NCBI GenBank assembly: GCA_004794785.1
Contig: SJOL01007141.1
Span: 919,763 to 983,762, forward strand
Source: Opisthorchis felineus
Taxonomy: Eukaryota > Platyhelminthes > Trematoda > Opisthorchiida > Opisthorchiidae
Reading direction: 5' to 3'
Length of the DNA stretch: 64,000 nt
The notes under the pieces were generated by a model, which was not told where the DNA came from, made no database searches, and was given only the letters and a program-made list of their open reading frames with translations. This document shows, in pieces, positions 34,520 to 46,547 of this stretch. The first letter of the stretch is position 1. Every line of letters begins with the position of its first letter. Made by a program: the position numbers and the translations under genes.

Positions 34520-36240
34520 TCCAGGCTTAGCAGACTAAAACTTGGAACTTGATCTGGAATGTGAAACCTGCCCTGGATAAGGAGGTAAGAGACCAGCCTG
34601 AAGGACCATGCGGCGAATGAGACCAAATGCTACAGAATGGACCTAGGTGCACTCAGTGAGACCATACCAGCCGTTCAGGTGAAGCTCAGGTATATTTACT
34701 TTGGTTCTACCTCCTACTGCCTAGGGAAAACATAAGAAAGCTAACGTGGACACTGTGTCTAAAAGATGAATACTCAATTTCAGCTGTGGATCGCAAGGTT
34801 TACCATATTTACCAGGGCCAGCGGCCTCACAGCGTGTCACCCAGATGAGGAAAAGAAGTTTTTCCATCCGCTGTGGGACCTGGTAAGGGCTGCACCTCCA
34901 AACTGCCTGCCCTTCTTTTTGGGCGATTTCAGTACTCGGGTTTTTAAAAAGTATGAAATCCGGAGAGAACTATTGGGTCCACTTGAAATCGGATCAACCA
35001 GCAAGGATGGCGGAAGACTACTGACAATGTGTGAAAAATCTGCACCCTCAAACATTTAGTTTCAATGGAATGCGCATATCGCTCGCTACGTGGGCTCATC
35101 CAAAAAGTGGACGTGGATACCTAGCTGACAATGCGCAGAAAAGTACCTCAGTAAAATACTGACCACAGAAGTGCTACCTGGAGCTGAGTGCAATATGGAT
35201 AACGCTCTGATGTATTCCATACTGCGCGTCACACTTGGGGGATCAGGTGGAAACCCGTTCACATAGGATGTAAGAAAACTAATGAAACCCGATACTGCAT
35301 TGAATTGGATAACCAAGTTCTAAGCACATAAAAACCAGTGGACCCTGAACAAAAACACATATCCAAGCAGCTGTTGTAGATACAATCGGACATGGGTTCC
35401 AGCTGCTAGAGTTTCGATCATCGGCAAACGGGAGTGTGTGGGATCTACAGCCAAGCGTTGGAGGTGATGGCATATCTGCCTAGTTCGGAAACTGAGTAGC
35501 TAACGTATTGAAGGCGATAGCTTTGATGCATGAGCGTCATTGACTGCGCGATTGGACCATTTCTGCCAATGTCATTAACCATTGGTGAGGTGAGTCCCGG
35601 GGTCCCCATTCAGGGAGGCGGCTGTTGCCGACCCGACTAAGTTTACTGGTTAGTGTTTTCGTACTTCGTTGCCAGGTCATACACTGTCCACCTCTCAGTC
35701 TCTTCCACCCAGCTTGGGGACACAACTTTTCAGCACTAACCATTCAGCCAGGAGATGTTGATTTGGGCCATTTGTTTCAGTGGCCAACTCAACTCTGAAA
35801 CAAAGATATATTATACGACTTACCCACAAGCACAGAACTGTTAAAGCCCAAAAACCGAGTGCAAAGTGAGGAAGTAGTGGAATCCGTTCAAGCAGGAAGG
35901 ACTGATATTGCAGTACGAACTTCCTCACCTGTTATGCCGAACTTGGGAGGAAGAAAGCATTCCGCAAGATCTCAAGGATGAAACGATAGTTCCTCTCCAT
36001 AGTAGGATTTTTCCTACCGATTGTTCCTACGCTAGCTTAGTGAACCTACTGAACCCCCAGGCTAGTGGGCGCCTGAAACAACCCCATCGATACACTCACT
36101 ACACTGCGTGTAATTGGACTGCGGCACATACAAAAAATGGCCTAGGAAAATGCAGAAATTTATCAGATTCCGCATCGCTTTTTGAAATTGTACATTACAT
36201 ACCTAACCGGTTCCACCCCTTTGCTTTCGTAGTATAGTAG
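34520..36240 (+). mobile_element. LINE endonuclease-RT element remnant (forward)
   Basis: Shifted forward frames give LGALSETIPAVQ (about 34645), the APE-endonuclease 'ALSET' block. FFHPLWDLVRAAPPNCLPFF then LGDFSTRV (34855-34945) correspond to the 'GDFNARVG' block, and LLGPLEIGS then GGRLLTMCEK (34970-35040) complete it. Near 35935 IPQDLKDETIVPLH marks the start of the RT domain. The catalytic palm is not seen, so the element is truncated at its 3' side. A reverse-strand LINE tail is embedded at 35537-35743. Stops and shifts are frequent. Confidence 0.75.
35537..35745 (-). mobile_element. LINE C-terminal tail nested in another LINE
   Basis: A 68-codon reverse frame reads GWKRLRGGQCMTWQRSTK, then RLPEWGPRDSPHQWLMTL and AEMVQSRSQ. 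This is the C-terminal signature (GW-K-RGGQ-MTW ... LPGWGPRD---QWLETL-DMAQNRSQW) of a LINE family common in flukes. It is complete to the usual end but lacks the RT. Its orientation is opposite to the surrounding element, so it inserted later or was brought in by rearrangement. Only the first 20-30 residues upstream are missing from the recognisable signature. Confidence 0.85.
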
Positions 36241-39200
36241 TATGCTGTGAAGTCAGCAAGGATCCAAAGCTTGAATCCTGCTACGATCCTCGGATCCGAG
36301 CGAGCAAGTTTCAAACTCAGAGACTAAGACTGCTGTCACAGTTGACTTACCCTTCATGTTCGTTAAAAGCCGTTTCATATGCCATAAAAAAAGCAAGCTT
36401 ACAAACGGGACAACTGTACAGTCAAGTCTCTGCACAGACAAACAAACCAACTAATAAACTCAGTTTCTTCACCCGGATGTATCTTGTTGAGTAGGAGTAT
36501 GGTGGTTTGTTGGCATAATTTGTCTGAAACTCCTCGTTGTCCCCAAAAAAGTCCAAACAATCAAGTTGAAGTAAAGCACATTTTTCTAAACGTTTCTGAA
36601 AAAGACGATTGAATACAGACGAAGCCTTTACATCTGGAGACCCATAAGCGCGACATTTTACAGTTTTGTTTATGTGGACATGGACAAAAACGAAACGGAT
36701 GTCAAGAAATGGATCAGAATGAATAATACTACTACTATACAATATGAGTAGATAGAGTGTCAGCAATCCACAGTGTTGATTCAAAAAGTAAATACACTGG
36801 AGCATCCTCTGTGTATTACCCACTGCACCGGCCTCATCTGGTTCTGGAACTTGCTGATTCCAGCAAGTTCTTCCTCCATATTCTCACACGAGCTCGGAAT
36901 TGATTTCTTACAGCCATGTTTGCGAGTAGCTACATCTCCTAGTAACAGCAAGTGTCAGCGACCTTTCAGAGATCCTGTTGTCAGTATTGTTCACTCACAG
37001 ACACTGCATGCAGAATTTCTGACGTCACCTATATGAAGGTCCTGTTATCCCATCACAGTTACTATTAATAATCTTACGTAGTACACATTGATATTTCTGC
37101 TTGGCATTTGTCTCAGAGATCCTGTCTTCTATTAAGCAAAACGTTTTTTCTTAGGTTTACACGGGAGATTCCATGGAAATTTCGGTCGGTCAAAGACGTC
37201 ACCTGAATCAACAGGTCCATTCCGAGTATTGACACTCCGGATGGACTGAGGTGTACTACTTGTTGACTGAGATCTCCAGCAATGAGGGCTATATTCGAAG
37301 TTTTGCTGCTGAAGAGTAGTGTGATTAGTTCTCTTAAAAAGCGTATTTAATGAAACCAGACATGAAGCTGGTTAATGCACAGGCAGAAACCACGAAAAGC
37401 GATCAACATCTGGACTGGTACCAGTCTCTGTCGAAGCTGACAGATGATATCCAGATATCGAAGGTACCACAATCTCAAATATGAGTTTGAAGATGAAAGA
37501 GTTCAGGAGGCGTATTTTTTGTTTCGTCGTAAAAAATACGGATGACTACATAACGGGTATATTGAATGAAACCCTCCGAAATTTCGAGCACCAAGATTGC
37601 ATTTCTAGTCATTGATCTTGTTTGTATTCGGGTTTCAAAACTGAGACAAACTTTATTCAATAATATATCAATTGTGTGCGAAAAAGCCGCTTGTTGACCG
37701 GTTTGCTTGTAGCTTGGAACGTCAATGGCTTCAGTAAAAACGGGAAAAGTGGTCTTATCGTAAAAAATTGAGAGGTTATGTGTGGGAAGTGATATGCGGT
37801 TAGTCGCAAGGCCTGGATGCCTGACAGACTTGCCTATAACCGAAATCTAATTATGATTGTTTATCAAGCTGGACAGGAGGAGAAGTGGGAAAGACAGCAG
37901 TGAAGAAAGATGTGAGGCATCAGTAATCGCATGTCTTCGCTCACGCGCCCTGCTGTGTTCAGCACGTAATCCACCCGGATGATGTCACCACGCGAAGCCA
38001 ATGTAGGATAAAGGCCCCTGTTCTCGCGATTCACTGTTTTATGTGCCCTGAGATGCTGTCGGGGTTCCCAAACTTATGGAGGAAAAGTGGGATCATCAGC
38101 CAAATCCTTTGGTTCAAAATCCTGAATGCAAAGTAGCGGCAGTCGACGTAAAATCATCGCAGTAGTGTAAAGTTTACTGAACAGGCTCCAACACTTATTC
38201 CAACCACTAACAGTCTGTTGACCAATCATGAGAGATTATGTGGATGCAGCATAGGCATCACCCACCATAACTTAATCGGTTGCAAAGGTAAGCATACGGT
38301 GATAGCACAAAGCTCCAATCTTTTCGCGCGCATACTTTAGTACCATTTTGACTCAAGCAGAACGAAAAAAACAAAACTGCAAGGGACAGAAACGAAGTGA
38401 TGCAAGGAGAACATAGAAAAGATAAAGGGTACGGAAAAAAGCGCACCATCAATAGTTTTGTCGGTCGAGTTAAATTATCTTCGAGGTGGGTAAGAAAGGG
38501 TCATGATCCAGGAAGTCGGTCAAGAAAAAGCCTTGGTTCGCTCCTGGAAACCCCTTTATTTTATTAAGGAAAATCATTATGTTTTCGTTATTGTACAGTC
38601 ATTCTTCCCGGTTGCCGTTCAGAATTCTCCATTCGCTGCTCGAAGTCGCTTGATTGTGATTGGTACGGCTCATGATTGGTTGTATCAGGCGACCGCTGTT
38701 TGTTTGCGCCAACCCCACTTGTTTAACTGCGTTGCTGAGCGAAGCAAATGAAGACTGCTGACTCGACGACCTTGTCTTGTGTTGACATTCAAGTGTACAC
38801 AGTGAAATACGGAGACGATTGGCCGACAGGTTTCAAACCGGTTTCGGAAATTTATCGGCTGACCGTCTTGCTTTGTAAACTTTTGTGGGCTCCTATCGTT
38901 ACAGAAAGTTTGACGCAGAAACACTCGAGGAGAAACCGGAAGCTGAGGAGATGACAAACAGTGTGCAATGCTCTACAAGGCACAGAAATCGCTGGCCTAG
39001 TAAAGACTCACACATCAAGCACCAAGTGTTCATCATACAGCATCAGGTGTGAAAGAAAGAATACTCAACCCTATGTATTGAGCATAAAGTATCGTAAGTG
39101 CGGCGACAGCCAAAAAAATGACGAGTATAGTGGTTGACACGATGGTACCGATACAGTGTAACTGTTCGAACGCGTACTTATCCACGAGACTCTCGCTCCG

Positions 39201-39684
39201 ATCAGAGATCAAAAAGCCACTGCTGTGCGGACGGAAGTAGCAAGACGAACCGCACGGGACCATCCACTGGGAAAATTGAAAAGCGCAGTGACGCTATTCA
39301 GAATACAGCTAAACGAAGATTACGTAACGAAACTCGAATGGAGATAAGCTATAAATTCATGGTAGAAAGCGAAAAAGGTCGGCATGTGCCTGTACACAAA
39401 ATAAATTAACCCATAGTTTGTCACAAGGGGTGGGAAGTTTGAGGATGACCACAATGGATTTAGAAACACCCGGTCCAACAGCAACAGCCTTGGCGGATTG
39501 ACAAAAGCGGATATCTAGATCTGAAGTGGTCGATGGTTTGTGAACCAAAATATCAACATTTCAGTCGATGACACACATAGCTCAGCTAATAGCGGCAGAA
39601 CACTTACCATCACCACACTTATGCATTTTCTCACCCCACGCAGCCATTCCGATTCTACTCAGGAGTATTTTGACGTCTGTCACC
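36241..39684. other. Unassigned non-coding DNA
   Basis: About 3.4 kb with no recognised gene or repeat. A 133-codon reverse frame (36422-36823) and a reverse frame with a possible membrane segment (39033-39263, TTILVIFLAVAALTILYA) are the most protein-like, but neither has supporting splice signals. Confidence 0.4.
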
Positions 39685-39795
39685 GTCATTGGTTGTTGAT
39701 CAGGTGGCTGTTGATCTGTTCGCCGAGCTTGGCAATTGGCTTGCGAACGTTCTGTCACCATACGAAGAGACATCATCAGTGTGCAGTTGGGTGGG
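39685..39795 (-). mobile_element. Diverged copy of the palindrome repeat
   Basis: In reverse: CTGATGATGTCTCTTCGTAT, then GGTGACAGAACGTTCGCAAG, GCCAATTGCCAAGCTCGGCG and AACAGATCAACAGCC. It matches the arm of the 14.3-14.6 kb palindrome through the CTGATGATGTC and TTGCCNAGCTC blocks. Confidence 0.65.
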
Positions 39796-40544
39796 TGTCA
39801 CCGTTGCTTGACTCACCCGAACAGCGATCGCTTAAAGTATGACAGGAGAAGTCTAAGTAGATGCTGTCATCAAAGACGGTATATTCAGAAGACCGAGAGG
39901 TTTTTCGAGTTCCTTTGCAACACGCAGGAGTGTAGACTATGGACCAAACTCCCATACTGACCACAGCTTTCGTGATAAAAGACCGTATGTTCACGAAGAC
40001 CACACCGGACGTTGCGTCGGCGCTGGGTTCGGAAACACGCGTTCCGAAAACCTAATCCATCAATCCGAAGGAGGCAGTGACCAACTCTTTTAACCCACGA
40101 CCATCAATGCTCTTGTGCAAACCGTCGAACCAAGCAGCCACAAATTCTTCCTTGGTGTTTGCGCACGTACGCTGGACCCGGATTGGAAGACTGAGGTGCC
40201 GAACAGCCTTGCCAAATGCAGTATCATTAACCGGACTGCTTGGTACTCAGGACTGCGTCGACAGGAACTTCTGCATCGGTGCAGTTTGCAGTATCAGGAT
40301 ATTTGTACTCAAGATTAGGATATAGCATCCTACACGTTGTTTGTCGGCGTGGGTTTAGCTGATTGGGATATACTTTGACAAACATAGCAAGCCACAAGTA
40401 GACGGCTCGAAATGAGAATCCAATCTTTTGGGAGTACTACGGTGCATCTACTCAACTGTTAGCTCACCCAGATTGACCTCTGAGCTAGCCAGTTGGTACC
40501 ATGAGGATGCGGTTTAGCACAGGACTACTAATAGTTGTAATGAC
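39796..40544. other. Unassigned non-coding DNA
   Basis: Short frames only. Nothing recognised. Confidence 0.4.
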
Positions 40545-40680
40545 GCATACACTATACAATATACTATACTATAATATACTATACTACTATACTATACTAT
40601 ACTATAATATAATATAATACTATACTATACTATACTACTACTATACTATAATATACTATACAGTACAGCACTGTACTATC
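40545..40680 (+). repeat. TATAC/TATAATA-type microsatellite
   Basis: Imperfect repeats of ATACTAT and ATAATAT units with interruptions. Simple-sequence DNA, with no coding potential. Confidence 0.85.
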
Positions 40681-42230
40681 CTGTACTGCATCATAATACA
40701 GTGTAATTAACTAAGCTATAGTATGCTTTACTAAACCATAAAATATCTTGCTAAACCGATATATATGTGATTCAGGACCCCATGCAGTTATCACTCTACG
40801 ATTTTTGAAACCTCTACCACCGACCAAATTTGCTCACAATAGCTTCAGCGTATATATCGCATTGAAGCATCTATTTTTTTAAAGCCGTACTCACCTTTTG
40901 GCTGCCCAGGTCCGTTCAAAGGTAGCCTGACTGAACATCCTATTTCCTTCGATAAACAAGGAGAGTCTGTAGAGTTTCGGGCCAAACTCGCCTCGGATTT
41001 TGTTAAAAAGCTTGAGCGACATGTGATCTAGAATATGGAACCTTTTAAAGTCAAAACACAGCGTTGTGGAATGAAATGTTAGAATCCTACTTTTCGGTTG
41101 CCGTGGGCAACCTTTCTCAAGTATTTCTACAATCAAATGAATGTTTCACGCACAAAATTAATGTACTTAATAATAGTGAAAATATCAATTTTACCTAAAC
41201 TACCCCCCCCCACACACACACACCACTTATTTTTCAGCACGGGCAGGTCAAGAAATGGTCAAATTCTCCCCATCAACGGTGGCAATATGTTTCCCTTTCG
41301 TACTTCGTATTTTGGATTTGTGATTGCTGGGATTCGGGATAGGTAAATTGTGTACACAACCAAATACTTTCTACCTTTTTGGTTTTCTAATAAGAATTGA
41401 TGATGATTTGCACATTACAACCGGGTGAGATACCCCTTATTGAGTGAAGAAAACCAAACTTAGCCGAGCAAATGAAATAAAAATGACCATGGGATGGGCG
41501 GGACAGTCCGTAGGGTTTTGTTAAACGTGACCGGTGTAATCTCATCATAGAATTGATGCCTTTATGAGTAGAAAAACATCCACCCAAATGGTTGTACCTA
41601 TCCTTCTATCCCTCTCTTTGTCAAATGGAGGAAGACTGCTGAACCATAAATCAGCTACCAATTACTGGGAAACAACTAGCCTGTGCAAGATGGCCATCTA
41701 CCGTCTTCTGAAAACTGACAAAAACAGACAAGGCAAAGGGTCTTTCCAAAATGACTGGTTGTCATCTTGGTACTCCTACCTGAATTCCGACAGCTGCTCA
41801 TTTCTCGTGTTCCTCGAACACTGCGGGATTTCTCGGAATTTTACACAAAACCTAGCATTCACACATGAAAACGGACTTAGGACGACTACACACCTTCTTT
41901 TGTAAAGTTTGGAGTACGCGACTTACGCAATTAATGCTCTGTGCTTCAGGTACGGTATGCCTGTGGTTTGTCCTCGCTATACACTTTGTGAGCAGTAGAA
42001 AGTGCATAGAGTGGTCCTCCTGAAGAAGGCCACTTCCGGGGAACGGTCTAATCAGTCTCAGTTGGAGGGATTTATTTTACTTTAAATGAAGGAACAGTCC
42101 GATCTATCGGCTGTGATTAAGTGCAATTTAAATAATAATGATAATCATAACACCGTAGTACGGCCAGGCTTATGAAATGAAATTTTGACCCTTTTTTATA
42201 TAACACACGCTACGCAACAAACATATGGTA
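40681..42230. other. Unassigned non-coding DNA
   Basis: A C7/CA-rich tract lies near 41203-41223. A 113-codon forward frame (41564-41905) has no recognised motif. No supported gene. Confidence 0.4.
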
Positions 42231-42234
42231 TGTG

Positions 42235-42440
42235 TTGAACTCGAGATACCTCAGTGACTAAGGTGCAAACTTACTGGCTGGAAGGTCTGTGGTTCGAAAC
42301 GAACCCCGGCATGACACCTGCTCCAGTTTAGGCTTTGGCAACCTGGCAATATCTTATCCCCCGTTCCACTTCGGGGTGAAATGATAGCCAGGAACTGAGA
42401 GTGTATTATACCTGAACAATTCTTATTATTATTACATAAC
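42235..42440 (+). mobile_element. Third tRNA-derived SINE-like element with TTA tail
   Basis: TACCTCAGTGACTAAGGTGC resembles a tRNA A-box region and GTCTGTGGTTCGAAACGAAC contains a good B box (GGTTCGAAAC). A unique body (CTTATCCCCCGTTCCACTTC) follows, and the copy ends in TTCTTATTATTATTAC. The head-body-tail layout is that of a SINE with an RTE-type microsatellite tail. It is a single copy in this window. Confidence 0.55.
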
Positions 42441-43774
42441 GGACACTTTCTATGAAGATAAAGGTGTCGTGAAAACAAGAGCTAAGACATCTTCGCTCCA
42501 GACACCGACTGGAAGGGCGACCGTTTAAACCATGGGTTGCACGATTGGGAACTTCAGATATCAGAAAACGGCTGTAAATGGGTTTTCATTAAATGAAGAA
42601 CTTATCGTGTCAACAAGGAACCATAGTTTTTATTAAACAAGATTGTAGCTGAATGCAGTATGTGAATTTGGCGCGGAAAAACGACGACAACACTACCAAG
42701 GTCAGTCCATATGGTTATAGGCGTATCTGCATTGTTTTAATCCCCTTCAAAACGCAGCATAGTAAGGCCGGCAAGTCCACTCATGTGACCACCACAGTTC
42801 AAGAAGTCCGACGTCAGATGTCACAAGTGGTTGTCACAACTGCCTCTTACGGAGTGACTTTACCAGTAAAACACGATAGGCCAGACAGTACAGATCCTGT
42901 CGATCTGTTTCAGGCGTTGGGCGAACTAAGCGTGAACAGGTTAACCCATTCAGAAGTGATAATTCGGGTGTGTCCAACTCGCATTACCCATCAGCTGCCT
43001 AAATGTCAAATCCCGACATGCACATACACTGCTGATGAGCACTCACAGCAGTGAGACTGGAGTGTGGTGCTCTCCTTCTTTAATGTGGAATGATCTGAAG
43101 GATTGTGGTAGGGCAGTAGGAGACATTTTCAACTTACAGTAATGTCAATGCGAAGTCGCAATATTTTGGGTATATCTAACGAAGCTGAACCTTTCGGAAG
43201 ATTGGTCCCATCTAGGAGAATCGTGAATGTGGAAAGAAGTTTCCCTAGACCAATCAAAACAGGTCCTACATGAGAAGTGGCTGCTAGTTGGGGGCTATCT
43301 CTACAAAGAAGAATAAAACTAATAGCGGGTCTGTCTAAATTGATGTGTTAAGTCTGAAGTGTTACAGCTGACTTTCATTGGGTGATGTTGATATGAACAG
43401 CACTGTGAAATCCTGCAGAAACATTGTCGTTTTTCATAACGTTCCTTAGGGGCAAATTTGGTGGTTTTGTCGTTTTTGTTGTTCCATCATAAAGAAGACA
43501 TCCTCTAGTTGGGTCATTTGTGTTCAGCACGTGAAGCACAAATGAGTAGCTAGATCCCTTCCAGAAGAATCTGTATTTGGTCGCCTAGTTGATTTGTTCT
43601 TTTCAAGAAACAGATGTTCTATACTGCCACTCGGAATCAACTCTGTTTTGCTGTTTCCCAACAGTTCATTATTTTTGGGATTTTACTGGTTTAGTGAAGT
43701 CTGGTGAATGGAACAACAAGCCCACTGATTTTGCACTCCCTGGTCAAAATAACTTTCCCGGTTTTGTTTTCCTC
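42441..43774. other. Unassigned DNA with one 133-codon frame
   Basis: The frame at 42653-43054 (+) starts with ATG and is basic and threonine/valine-rich (SKAGKSTHVTTTVQEV), with no recognised domain. It ends in TGA. No promoter or splice site was identified. Nothing else stands out. Confidence 0.25.
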
Positions 43775-43855
43775 GGAGCTTGGCAGCTTACTTGAATAAA
43801 AAGTTTTCTCACTAATCGGGGAGACATGATCAGTGTGCGAAGGGGCCCAGCATGT
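43775..43855 (-). mobile_element. Decayed copy of the palindrome repeat
   Basis: The reverse strand reads CTGATCATGTCTCCCCGATT, AGTGAGAAAACTTTTTATTC and AAGCTGCCAAGCTCCG, following the same order of blocks as the 39.7 kb copy. Confidence 0.45.
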
Positions 43856-44565
43856 AGATCAGCACAATGTGAAATGCTACTCAGTCGCCTAGGAGAACAA
43901 CTTTGTTTTTGCTAATGGTCAGGTACCTCAGTGATGGCCGATTACGTGCAAGTCCAGCTCACGAATTTCGCACGAACAGATTTAGGGTGGCATTTTTAGT
44001 ATCCAGGAATCGCTCCCCACAATATATCCATTTCTAGTCATTTCTGGGTGACCTAGCCATCAAATCGATACAGAAACCGTACTTAGTCGTGAAAAACCGT
44101 GAGGGTTCCATTATCTCCCATTTACGTTTGCTCGGTTACGTACATGTGAGTAATCAAGTCAGTGAATATACGAGTGTGTCAGGTATCGACTTCGGGTAAC
44201 AGAGTGCCCAACTAGGAAATAGAGGACGCGTACATAAGTCAGCCTCGCACCACATAACTAATCTACCTATTCTTTCTCACCTTTCTACATTACAGCCCAC
44301 ACGTTTTGGATAAAAATCTACACAGGATTGCACCTCTTTACCTTCTAATATAGCTTGGAGACTTTCCTTGCTCGGTCAGTATTCTAACTCTTCGACGCGT
44401 GTTGGTTTCCCATTACTCTGCACGTCGACTTATTTTCGTCTGTCTGAACTTGCCTTTGATACTGACACACCGAACAAAAATGTCCTGTGGTATACCTTTC
44501 GTTGTTGTTATACAATGTTGGGGCACGGTGGAGCTTACGGTTTGGATGGCAAATTGATGGTTTAC
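43856..44565. other. Unassigned non-coding DNA
   Basis: No recognised gene or repeat before the CAT array. Confidence 0.4.
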
Positions 44566-44722
<157 letters not shown>

Positions 44723-44811
44723 GTAGCCGTCGTCGTCGTCGCCTTCGGAAACAGCGACATCAGTGTTCACGTCAATACTTCACTGCCGTACAGCCACAAA
44801 GTTTATTCAGT

Positions 44812-45300
44812 CATACTTAAAGACTTAAGGTGAAAAGAGGAGAAAAGCGTGGAACCAGCAGAACCTGGTGCTGGTTTATGAGAAGCATTATGAAGTGTCA
44901 ACACTTTCAAGGGCTTAGTCAGGTAATCTGGGAAGAAACTGACGATTGGCTGCAATGGCTTGCAATTTCTCCAGCCAAGCACAGAGGCTGGCATGACATC
45001 TGTACACCGAAAGGCTCTTCTACGTGGACGATAGTTATTTACTAAGCGTGGGTCAGAGTTCTCGGGGATCTCACCCTGGAAGGCGTATCCCACCAATATC
45101 ACCTAGACTCTTCGCAATCTCTTTCACACCCTTCTGCCAAGTCATACGATTTCCACCTTGAAGTTTGTGCTATTCCGGAGGAGGCACGAAGAACAACACT
45201 CGTGTCGATAGGCGATGGTTCGACATGGCAGTTGATGCTGCTGGATGTCTTCCACGGTCACGTGCAACAGCCGAAAAGTGATCAGTAAAGCACCTTACCC
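44812..45300 (-). mobile_element. RTE-type LINE C-terminus and 3' end, reverse strand
   Basis: Reverse frames give VVLRASSGIAQ and, with a shift, GGNRMTWQKGVKEI then SLGDIGGIRLPG, the RTE C-terminal signature. The 3' end CTCTTTTCACCTTAAGTCTTTAAG (near 44835-44812) matches the tail at 20320-20340, fixing the terminus. Together with the endonuclease fragment at 46.55-47.76 kb on the same strand it could be one element interrupted by a hammerhead repeat and unknown DNA. Confidence 0.75.
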
Positions 45301-45417
45301 ATGAATCGGTCACAATCTTAAGTGAATTTCACAGAATATTGAATCCAAGCGACCGTAGCGCGATTGATAAACACTTTTAGGCACAAAACGGAAATATGCA
45401 ATATTCTTGAAGGAAAC

Positions 45418-45630
45418 AGCTCATATAGTCGCTGAAAACTCCTTGACAGCCCAAAAACCGGTGTCGCCCTTTCCCTTCGGGTTCAATAGGTAGGCGCATT
45501 TCCCGAGTTTCCGTCAACCTTATTTTTTACTTGGTCCAAATTGTACAAAATTCATGAAATACACTCAGCCGCACGCACATTCACTTGAAGAATATCATAA
45601 ACGAGAGATTCAGCTGGAATTCAGGAGATC
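45418..45630 (-). repeat. Hammerhead-repeat copy with inverted body segment
   Basis: The ribozyme part is reverse-oriented: GGAAACTCGGGAAATGCGCC, then CTATTGAACCCGAAGGG and GGGCGACACCGG, with TGTCAAGGAGTTTTCAGC. CTGATGAG has decayed to CTATTGAA. From about 45580 the body switches to the forward orientation (ACTTGAAGAATATCATAAACG, AGAGATTCAGCTGG), so two units meet head to head. Confidence 0.7.
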
Positions 45631-46547
45631 TGTAATGTCTAAGCAACAAGGTTTCAGTGAAGTTCAGTGCTATTGAGGAAATTGCGTTAGGATGAAAAGC
45701 ACTGAATGAATTTCAACCAAATGGCCAGTTTTGATATTCACTAAACCTTGTCTGTTCAAAAATGATTTTATTGTTCGTTATTACTGAAGTTAACGGGAAT
45801 TTATTGATTACCCACCATGGACAAAAACTTTAAGTTCCTAGTCTACTTCATTTACTAGTGTGGTTGGCACACGCCTAGCGGACTTAACTGATTTTGTTAA
45901 CTAAGTTAACTAACTAAGTTAACTAAGTTTGCGCGCTTACATGTGCTTCGAGTGGACGTGATATGCAACTGATAAAAGACCACTCCAACTTTATTTAATA
46001 TCACGACCCGTAACTTTATTCACTTACCTGAAAGTTTGGTCTGATTCTGAAAACTTCATCTGACAGTGTTGACAAGATCACATGTGTCCGGGGCCAGCAG
46101 CAAATCTTAATAACCGAACTTCGCGTCGAGTGGACGGTCACGGGTTACGGACCAAACAAGGGCATGACCCGACCGACCAGGATGTCAGCAAAGCAGGATC
46201 GAGCATTCCTAACTCGGCGCTCCTCGACCCCCCCTCCCCTCAAGAAGATTCTAGCGGGAACTTCCAGAATAGTCTTGGATTGCCTTATAAATACGGTTGT
46301 AATGATTTTCCTTCGTCTCCATAAAGGGTTGTCTCAAGCTACCGTGCATTTCGATACGCCATAGTGGGGAGAACAGCAAGCCAAGGACCGACACAGAAGT
46401 TGCACTGCCATCAGCAAGGCATAACAAGGTGCGTCAGCAGTCACGACCACATTTGTTCACTTGGTTCCTGAAAGCCACGCTCCAGTATTGGGTGCTTTCC
46501 TGTAGTGGGCTTGTCGCACACTGTGTTCGTTTTCTTCGATAAGGCAA
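45631..46547. other. Unassigned DNA with short GTTAAC tandem
   Basis: GTTAACTAA units repeat at 45890-45929. No other structure recognised; RT motifs expected if the flanking RTE pieces were continuous are not seen. Confidence 0.4.

Noticed and set aside
39033..39263. Reverse frame with a hydrophobic segment suggesting a membrane protein exon
   Set aside because: Only one hydrophobic stretch, with no convincing acceptor or donor and no recognisable family.
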